Of a stretch of 64,000 nt of DNA, positions 56,764-64,000 are shown one piece after another. Every line of letters begins with the position of its first letter. Position 1 is the first letter of the stretch. The translations under genes and the position numbers were made by a program. The notes beneath the pieces are model-generated. The model did not search any database, was not told the DNA's origin, and saw only the letters and a list, made by a program, of their open reading frames with translations. The DNA comes from Selaginella moellendorffii (Eukaryota; Streptophyta; Lycopodiopsida; Selaginellales; Selaginellaceae): positions 666,438 through 730,437 of the forward strand of contig NW_003314327.1 in assembly GCF_000143415.4 (NCBI RefSeq). The letters run 5' to 3'.

Positions 56764-57329
56764 ATGGCATGGGGTTCCATGCCATTGTATTAATATTAAA
56801 AGACAATTCTTTGAGAGGATTTGCATTATACTAGAAGTGTTACAGCATGTTATTGGAAGTCTACGAAGTTGTTTTATTAATAAGGGGAAAGTAAAGATTG
56901 AATGGGGACTTGGGCTCCACCTAGACTCGGAGCAACTGAGCCAATATTAAAAGGATGGAAAGAAATTGGACGACGATGACAAGGAGAAGAGAGAGGTGAA
57001 GCAGTGAGAAGTGATTGAGTAGACATTTCCTTGTTTAAAATAAAATGGCATGTGCCTCAATGCAGTTGAATTTTGTTATATTTATATACTATATAAAGGT
57101 TTGGAAACCTTATTTTACAAGTGGGATAATGACAATTCCCACTTTAACGAAATAGAGCTTTTCATTGGAAGCTGTGATTCGCAACAACATTGGTGTAATT
57201 GAATGATCAGAGTTTCTTCTTTCGGGTGTAGGTGAAGGTGGACAACATTGGGATTTGCAACATTCCAAGTCGAAAGAGATTCGAGTTTTTGGATCTCCAA
57301 TCAAAGTGCGAGGCTGAGATCCTACTAAA
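56764..57329. other. spacer with two palindromes, no gene seen
   Basis: The 3' flank of the fusion gene. It holds palindromes at 56764 and 57045 (the latter degenerate) and no supportable frame. Confidence 0.4.
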
Positions 57330-60082
57330 GTGAATGTGAAGCAAGAGTCGGTCATCATCATTTCTTCCTCTTCTAGTTCTAGTGGAGATGTTAGTCCAGT
57401 GCGAGCCAAGAATTTTCAAACTCCAACTTCACTAATATTCCAAGCTGTTTGCAATGCTTTCCAATTTTCCCGCCTCTCTATCGATGTTCGTTCTTTTCTG
57501 CATAGGCCTGTTAGCGAGCTCCCATCTACATACAATGGCAATATCTTCTTTGAACCACCACCTCTTGTCAGCTCAAAACGAAAGGGGATGGAGACGAAGC
57601 AGAACGTTCACAACTGGTGCAAGATCAAGACCACACATTTCTAGCATTTCGAAGGCATAGTGTCCATAGTTCATTGTGGTGGATATTTGGATTGTGTGAA
57701 TAAAGCATGCAATCGAGAGCACGGTAAAAACTCCACATTTTTTGAAGGATTTGCAACCAATCCTCCCCTCTGTGACACCATTGGTGTTGGATTCAAGTGT
57801 CAGTTTTGCAAGAATGCTCCATTGTGTTGTGCCATCTGCGGGGCCAAGATATACTATTTTCTTCCACGGGATGGAGAGGTTGGTAGAGCTGCAATACATA
57901 TTAGCACGCACACACATCCAATGCAGGAAGGGATACAAAGGATTTCAATCAACCATTTCAAAGATGCAGTGCAAATAGAGACTATGAGAAACTCATCTGC
58001 AACTCCAAAGCATGTTCAAAAGATAGTGCTCAAGGATTTTATCGCAAATACTTTACTTAATCCGGACTGCAAGAATACTCAATTGGATGAGGCTAGCTTG
58101 CGGGAGTTACTACGACATGTGCAACCTGCAACTAGCCTCAGGAGGTATGAAAATATTATTACATACTTTTCAATAATATCTCTGTTACATTTTGTTTTAT
58201 TTAGAATAAAGTCTTGGATGTGTGAATCTCGAGAGGGGAAACTCCAATAAAAAATCAACTCAATCCTTGAACTAAAACGGACTTGTCCCTATGAGTTTAT
58301 CCATGGGAGTTTATTTTCAGATCAAGTCGTTAGTGAGCAAGAGCACCCCTTTGTTTTCAAAATGTTTACCATGGGCCCTGCTTCTAGTGTGGATCTTGTT
58401 TCCCGAATGGATATGTCTGGGTCAAGTGACCTTGCTAATGCATGAGTACATTTTGACCATATGGAGTGGGTGGCGGGTTGGACAACCATGGGAGCTCATG
58501 TGTATGATCTGAGGTATTTTTTTTTCTCATTATCTTAAAATGGTTTTAAACATTGCACTTTTCACAGGCTATGTTGTAACTTGACAATTGCAATGGCAAA
58601 GTTTAAAGTATAAGACCAAATGGCTCAGGAAATATTTTGGAAGTCCCTCTCCGACATTGTATTGAAGCAGACTGGTAAGCCTGCCAACTTTCACGGTTTC
58701 ATGGCAAATGGGGCTGGGGCTAATTGGAATGGTGTCCGGGCAGTTTTTGGGAATGGTCTACCCCTAGAAGGTCGTGAGAGGACTTGTGAGTTCCATTGGG
58801 CTTAGAGCCTAAACCAACACTGCCACCTTATCAAGCCAAATTTCCAATTAGGATTTAAGGAGTTGTGCAAACAATGACAAGTTGCACCTTATGAAGAAGA
58901 GCATGAGGTAAAAGCAAACGAGATCTGAATGTGGTGGCGTGAAGATGGCCATACTAACATAAGTTGTCTACCACAACTTGAGTCATGGTTGGGGTGGTGG
59001 GAAGTTAGAATGTTCCAATGGGGACATCACTCTTTTCAGGTTGGTTTTTCTTTTTTTCCTCTCTTTTTATTGCTTTTTAATATCATTTTTTTATAAGGAT
59101 CAACCACTTGAGGATCTTGCATACACCCCAACTGTGAATCTCTCAGAGAGTAAACATTGGAGCTGGTGTTCCTCTGAGGCAGGGAAAGGGAAAATGAGTC
59201 TATATGAAGCATGTCTATCAAATTTGATATGCGCTGTAGAGCAGTCTTCAAAAGCCTTGGCATTTGAGGAAGGAAGATACATAGGAGCAGGACCTTCGGT
59301 TGAGATGTTACACGATCGGATGAAGAAGAAAGTAACTCCACCAGCACGAACAATGGCAACTGTAGTGGAGGAAGTGGTCCGTGGCACATCTATGGAGTAC
59401 ACTCCTCGGGCTTCTATTGGTGATATGAAGACTATCCGCTCAAAGCGTTGATTTTCCTTTGCTGGTGAAGATGTTGGCACAGATCTTGGAGCAAAAAGCT
59501 CTCACAGGCCTGATGTTGAGTATCATTCTGCTCCAAGACATCACCCCAGAATCAAGTTACCTCAAGTGGCTGATGAAGAAAGTGCATCACAGTAGGTTGA
59601 AATTACTTATCATAGCGTGGAGCCGAAGCAATAGGCAATCTGTCGAGTGCTAGCAAAATCAAATGTAAGGTGTGTGGGGATGCTTCTAAAGGGCAAGTGT
59701 TAGGCTTGGATCCGTGGTGACAAGTCTGCTTCTGTTCCAACCCCATGTTTCCATGGGGAACGAAACTAAAACTGTTCCTACAGAGATGCATAGGAGGCTA
59801 GCGAAAAAAGGTAAGGCAATTAAATTTATTGGTACCGTCTCTAAGCAGAAGCAAGGTAAAATAAACTTGGCTCAAACACTTGAGTGTGAAATTCTCTCCA
59901 CGAAGTACATCACTGCACTCGTAAAGGAGTACATAGTCAAAATAGAAGGTGGAGAGTACACAATTGCCATTCAAGACTTTCTTTCTTGCACATGTCTAGA
60001 CTTTACAAAGCACGAGGAACATGGGAAAGTATATACTCCTTGTAAGCATATGTACTACATTTTCATCAACATCTTGCACTAG
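57330..60082 (+). pseudogene. MULE-like transposase with zinc cluster and SWIM finger
   Basis: Decayed cut-and-paste transposase. The start at 57330 (MNVKQESVIIISSSSSS) is followed by one in-frame TAG (57642-57644). A cysteine/histidine cluster CQFCKNAPLCCAICG...HISTHTHP suggests a WRKY-GCM1 type DNA-binding domain. The catalytic part is broken: an MDMSGSSDLANA...HFDHMEW segment (about 58405-58470), then FHGFMANGAGANWNGVRAVF and RERTCEFHWA (58690-58803), and a later ALAFEEGRYIGAGPS part. A SWIM zinc finger ends it, CTC (about 59988) with CKH (60043-60051). Several stops and frame changes separate these pieces. It is independent of the palindrome-rich unit as far as can be seen. Confidence 0.6.
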
Positions 60083-60089
60083 GATCCTA

Positions 60090-60880
60090 AAGTGGATATT
60101 CATATACACCAAGCAAGCCTTACTATTGCCGAGTTGTAGAAAACTTTTGGAGCTAATTAGATTTTCCAGCACTATCGATGTTTATTCTCTATCAATAATA
60201 TAAACTAATTATACCTTATATAATTAATAAAAATATTTTATTATTTCACTTTTCATTTCATATACTTGCGAGGTTCTTTTCGCAATACTGCCCATAGTAT
60301 TTGTGAGTCTCCATTTTTGTCTTTACCATCTCAAAAAATATTTTATAATAGTCTTTTGGGTGTATGATGTTATAATGTATTATGAGAGCATATGTACCAT
60401 TACAATTGTTCCTTTCAAATGGTTATATGTCCTTATATAGAATCTTAATTCCAATTTAATAATTTTAAAATTCTGACAAACCTAACATTTACTAGCCAGA
60501 AAGCACAGAGTACAAATTTAAAGAAGTGACAAGAATACTCTTTTTGCAAACATTTTATTTTATGTTCTAACAAACATTATATGTCCTAAACCCTATCATT
60601 GCATGTAGTAAATATTTAAATTATTAGAACAAGAGGTGTCCTTTAGAACATTTTTATCTATATAATATATAGAGAGTTATGAAATTATTAGATTTGCCAT
60701 AACTTTAAAATTTTAAAGTTTATAATGTTTGTACTAAATTACAATTGAAAATTGAGCTCAACTCGTGAGCTCAACTCTTCAGCTCGTGAGCTCAACTATG
60801 GTCCGCGCTCATTGATCCGAAAAGCACACGCCACATAGCGCTGGCCCTTGTGCTCCCACACAAAAGGGACACAGACCAAG
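60090..60880. other. AT-rich spacer, no gene seen
   Basis: AT-rich. GAGCTCAACTCGTGAGCTCA near 60753 forms a short inverted repeat and resembles 11685-11710. Confidence 0.4.
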
Positions 60881-60909
60881 GTCGGGTCATTCATATGCAG
60901 CACAATGAT

Positions 60910-61490
60910 GCATCAAGCAGTGTCGAACAAGAATCCTTCAGGGTACTCCGCAACCCGTGTCCAAGCCCGCGAGCTTGAGTCGTAGAGATGGTAGTTGAAG
61001 GCATCTACAACCTTGAACTCTCCAGTGGCTAGGTCCACAGTCATGCTGTAGATGCGACCGGAGTGCACCTGAGGCGCAAAGCGTGGGATTCTGACCCACT
61101 CGTTGGTTGCGGGATTTCCCACCACCAACTCCACCCCGGGAGAGGCATTGCCGGCCCAAGGACGAGGCCATTGGAGGAGGCGACGATGTCAAAGGAGCCG
61201 GGTGGGAGAGGTATCTTCATCCATGGTGGGAGCGAAGAGACTCGATTTTGGTCCAAACACAGATTTGCTGTGGTCGAGGGATACGATCCCAGTTGCCATT
61301 GTAGGCAGTGAGCAGGACATAATCCTCGTCGTGCTGCTGCCTCCGCACTGCGCTAAACTCGGGGGATCTGATGATGGATCTCCATTCCTTGCAGACACCG
61401 CGGGCTGGCAACAATGAGTCCAGGCGAGTGAGAGCAGGATGCGTACCAGGAGATCATGCCCAAGAAGCTTCTTGCGAACCTAAAAGTAAA
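60910..61490 (-). pseudogene. F-box/kelch-associated protein pseudogene
   Basis: Minus-strand remnant of an F-box protein, the substrate adaptor of SCF ubiquitin ligases. Readable pieces are KLLGHDLLVRILLSLA and CKEWRSIIRSPEFSAVRR (F-box), then WMKIPLPPGSFDIVASSNGL and VGNPATNEWVRIPRFAPQ, the usual F-box-associated beta-propeller start. They occupy different frames, so at least three frameshifts are present. The end is truncated compared with the normal length of about 350 residues. Confidence 0.7.
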
Positions 61491-61713
61491 TATATCAGCT
61501 GTTATATATAGCCCAAACCTTTTTCATTAAATTCTGATTATTATTCTTATTATTATTTGTGGACCTAGGATAAAGGCCTACCATGGTGGTGATGGGTAAC
61601 GGGGAATTACTAAATCTTACAAACTATTAGCTTTATATATTTACATGCGAGCTAGGCGTTGGCGCGTCAAAGAATGCCCGCATTGCAATGTCGAGTAGAA
61701 TCGAGAGAGGCAA

Positions 61714-62960
61714 TTATGGGGTTGTGACGATAATCAGGTGACAAGCTCCACCAGAATCGCTGCGGCCTGGACTTGAGAGTAAGCCCCACCAACGCAAGCT
61801 CACGCCCCAAACGAGAATGGCATGAAACTCAAGGGATGCTTGCACGCTGCCAAGCTCCCATTTGCAAAGCGATCGGGAATAAAGTCCGGGACTGTGTTGT
61901 ATCACGGTATTGTGCACGGATACTGCCGGCCCTTTTGGAATGAAGAGGTCGATCCAGGCTCGCTACCTTCTTCAAAATGCTATTGTAACGATCGCGGCAC
62001 TGCCCGGCAAGGCACAGGAGATTGCCCTCCACATGGCACTCCATCGCTTCACAGTAGACATCCGATGGTGCTGTAATGGCCACGATCTTCCAGGGGCATC
62101 CTTTCCACGCTGACAAGATAAAGGTCTCGACTTTCGAATCAGTCTAGATCTAGAGTGTCATGATCCAGATCTTTGCAGGGAATGGTGGCAACCATGTCCA
62201 GGCACACGCAAAGCTGACAACTGGGAGACGCTGGTTCGAAATGCTGGCACCGGAGAAAACTCTCAATGATCTTCCTGAGTTTGTGAAGCTCGGACAAGCA
62301 GGGTTTGGGGCCAGTTTTAGCACCTCGATAGCCACTGTCAAGTTTAGCCCTGGCTTTGCAATGGCGGCAAGCCAGGGATTCATCAGGTAAGTTCACGTTC
62401 TTATATATAAGCAAAACTTCATCCTCCATGGCAGGAGTGTACTATTTCTTCCTCTGAATCGCAAGAGACGTGTAGAGATTGGTTCCCGGCGGGCTCTCAC
62501 ACCCAAAAACGGAGCTGCCTCTCGAGTCACTCAAGGATTGCTACGTCGACCTGTGCCCCGCCACCTCCTCCATCCTGAGAGCGCCTCCTGGACTGTAATG
62601 CACGTCCTCTCTCGTGCCGCAGCCACTCTGTTAATTCTCCCCACGGATGTAAAACCACTCGCCAAGGAGGAGCAGCTAGAATTTCTAGAAATACAGAGGA
62701 TTCGGAACCGGAGGATTAAAGCAGTCGGGTATTTGACGGAGGCACGCGAGGACATCTTCTTCTTGAATGAAAACAGTAAAGAAGAGTTGATCATCAATTC
62801 ATGCAGGATCTCTCTCCCGTTGCCTTGTCTGGACATTTGTAACGATGGTTTTGGAATCCAGCAGCTTCAGGACAATGGGAACTCCGTTCTTGGGGAGCAA
62901 AGTCCCAGCAGCCACAGGGTTGTGACGATAATCAGGTGACAAGCTCCACCTGAATCGCCA
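61714..62960. pseudogene. mosaic of P450 fragments
   Basis: P450 exon 5 sequence on the minus strand (61714-61950, HNTVIQHSPGLYS) is joined to the 14.7-14.9 kb shared segment. This is followed by plus-strand exon 3 sequence (62170-62390, ending SQGFIR), an exon 4 start (62430-62550) and material matching 14401-14690 in both orientations. It ends with another minus-strand exon 5 tail (62880-62960). No frame is usable. It resembles a template-switching or nested-deletion product of the 12.6-20.3 kb P450 cluster. Confidence 0.75.
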
Positions 62961-63035
62961 TGAAAACCATGGGATGCTTGCTCGCTGCCAGGCTTCCTTT
63001 GGGATTAAACTCGTTTGCGTGGAGCAGGAATCAAG

Positions 63036-63505
63036 GTGTCAAGGACATAGGAATCTGCAGCAGGAATCTAGGAGAGATTAAAGGAGATGAACAAGTATAT
63101 AAGACTATACACCACAAGCATTCAACAGTAGCTTTTCCGGTTCCATCATGGTATCAGAGGATATTCTGTTCAGCTCTGGCAAGTTATAGTGTTATTAGGA
63201 TATTATTCTATTAGTTAAGCAGATTTGGAGGAAAATACAATTCCATAGTGCTCCTGAAGCCTCCAAAGAGATATTCCACTCAAAGAAAGGTACACTTCTA
63301 CATGGCACTGACCCTAGAAAGTGTAGGTTCAATCAGTCTTCCCAAATGCTCTAGAAGTTTAGCTTAAGTAATTTTTAAGTTTGTAGTATCTCCTAATGTC
63401 ACATGGGTTCTACGTGTTCACAACACTAAATATATTACAAACTTGTTAAGTGTTCTCATTGATCCTAAACCATGTTCTGAGGGGGAGAAAAAGGAGATGC
63501 TTTAC
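63036..63505 (+). mobile_element. copia-like or TRIM retroelement remnant
   Basis: A short LTR-like segment (63036-63147, TGTCAAGG...CCATCA) is followed directly by TGGTATCAGAGG, a primer binding site for initiator tRNA-Met (63148-63159). About 320 bp later GAGGGGGAGAAAAAGGAG (63479-63496) is a good polypurine tract. There is no coding capacity between them, so it is a deleted copia-type or TRIM element. The 3' LTR was not found. Confidence 0.55.
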
Positions 63506-63544
63506 CAAAATGTGTTTTTCAAGTTATATATTTGAATGAGTGCT

Positions 63545-63830
63545 CCTTCCAGTGCTTGTACAGGGACAACACCAGGTTCTTGGAGAGCAACTCGATCCAG
63601 GACAAAAGTAGCAAGCTGATGCAAGAGCTGCATGCTGAGGAGCGTGGAGCTCGAGAGCTTGTTGCCCAGATGGATTGCCAGAGCTCTCTCTAGGGATCAC
63701 CATGTTTGTCGACACTTTCATGGAGGACACGGAGATGAGGGAGACGATCCAGGCCGACATAGCTGCTGTCCACGAGCGGGGATTTTCAACGTTGACAATA
63801 AATGATAAACAATCTACAATCAGGTACATT
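63545..63830 (+). other. possible exon fragment, unidentified
   Basis: GC content rises and coding-like frames appear (SSKLMQELHAEERGAREL, then FVDTFMEDTEMRETIQADI), in different frames separated by a stop. The helical character suggests a coiled coil. I cannot name the gene. Confidence 0.3.
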
Positions 63831-64000
63831 ATTTTAATTCACTAATGTAGTGATTTTCTAGTGTAGCATGCAATGCTGCTATGGAGGGCACCTAAAGAAA
63901 CACTCTACGTTTTGAACTGCGAACAACCCTGAATGACAACATAGTTAATCACCAGTCACATCATGGAAAGAATGAACACTTTCTCAGGAAGATCTCAACT

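Larger units (their letters stand above)
44788..57066. mobile_element. palindrome-studded mobile-element-like unit
   Basis: This 12.3 kb interval contains a DUF7869-type transposase-like gene and a small acidic protein on the minus strand and a ParB/methylase-like/HAD gene on the plus strand. It is delimited by the first and last copies of a 22-bp palindrome found nowhere else in the window. Terminal inverted repeats and a target duplication were not identified, so the ends are provisional and the single-element interpretation is inference. Confidence 0.5.
44788..57066. repeat. 22-bp dispersed palindrome ATGGCRTGNGGNCNCAYGCCAT
   Basis: Eighteen full-length copies start at 44788, 44877, 46700, 46757, 48377, 50000, 50238, 51152, 51229, 51289, 52566, 54038, 54179, 54370, 55612, 55687, 56764 and 57045. 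Right-half copies occur at 45288, 48997, 49033, 49069 and as GCATGAGCCCACACGCTAT near 49138, 50085 and 50375. The copy at 55612 is a perfect 22-base palindrome. Arms ATGGCRTG and CAYGCCAT are best conserved and the centre varies. Length is always 22 bp. Confidence 0.9.

Overview
The window is nuclear DNA of a land plant, most likely a lycophyte of the Selaginella moellendorffii type. This is inferred, not proven. Supporting signs are a plastid GAPDH subunit A gene, a plant-type CENH3, plant organelle proteins, TTTAGGG repeats, very short introns (about 40-60 nt) and compact genes set between decayed transposons. One 100-base assembly gap (48199-48298) is present.

Layout. (1) 1-1365: end of a Ty3/gypsy element (integrase and 3' LTR). 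(2) 3180-7178: first half, minus strand, of a non-coding LTR retroelement (LARD-like) with a 1.9 kb LTR full of 11/12-bp repeats. (3) 7179-12060: 3' half of a broken ParB/methylase-like gene, two related zinc-finger-like pseudogenes and a small acidic protein. (4) 12618-20350: a cytochrome P450 and several scattered P450 copies around two good genes, organellar ribosomal protein uL4 and a plastid membrane protein, which share a 52-bp bidirectional promoter. (5) 20411-25120: gypsy LTR plus gag, then another LARD-like element. (6) 27167-35956: a dense block of intact genes: mitochondrial carrier, TatB-like protein, GAPA, a PPR protein, CENH3 and a receptor-like cytoplasmic kinase. (7) 36690-40523: second half, plus strand, of the LARD-like element with its 3' LTR. 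(8) 40524-42158: 5' half of the broken ParB/methylase-like gene. (9) About 44.8-57.1 kb: a mobile-element-like unit with a small acidic protein, a DUF7869-type transposase-like gene, and a predicted 1,641-residue protein joining ParB-like, methylase-like, acidic and FCP1-like phosphatase regions. This interval is studded with a 22-bp palindrome. (10) 57330-64000: a decayed MULE-like transposase, an F-box pseudogene, a P450 mosaic and a copia remnant.

Two results stand out. First, the two LARD halves and the two ParB/methylase-like gene halves fit together. A single retroelement inserted antisense in the gene (target duplication GTATG/GTATA, reading frame continuous), and a later inversion of about 33 kb, or an assembly misjoin, separated the halves; the inverted block carries CENH3, GAPA and uL4. 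Second, 18 full-length copies of the palindrome ATGGCRTGNGGNCNCAYGCCAT lie only between 44.8 and 57.1 kb. They occur in introns next to the 3' splice site, in spacers, and in frame inside coding sequence.
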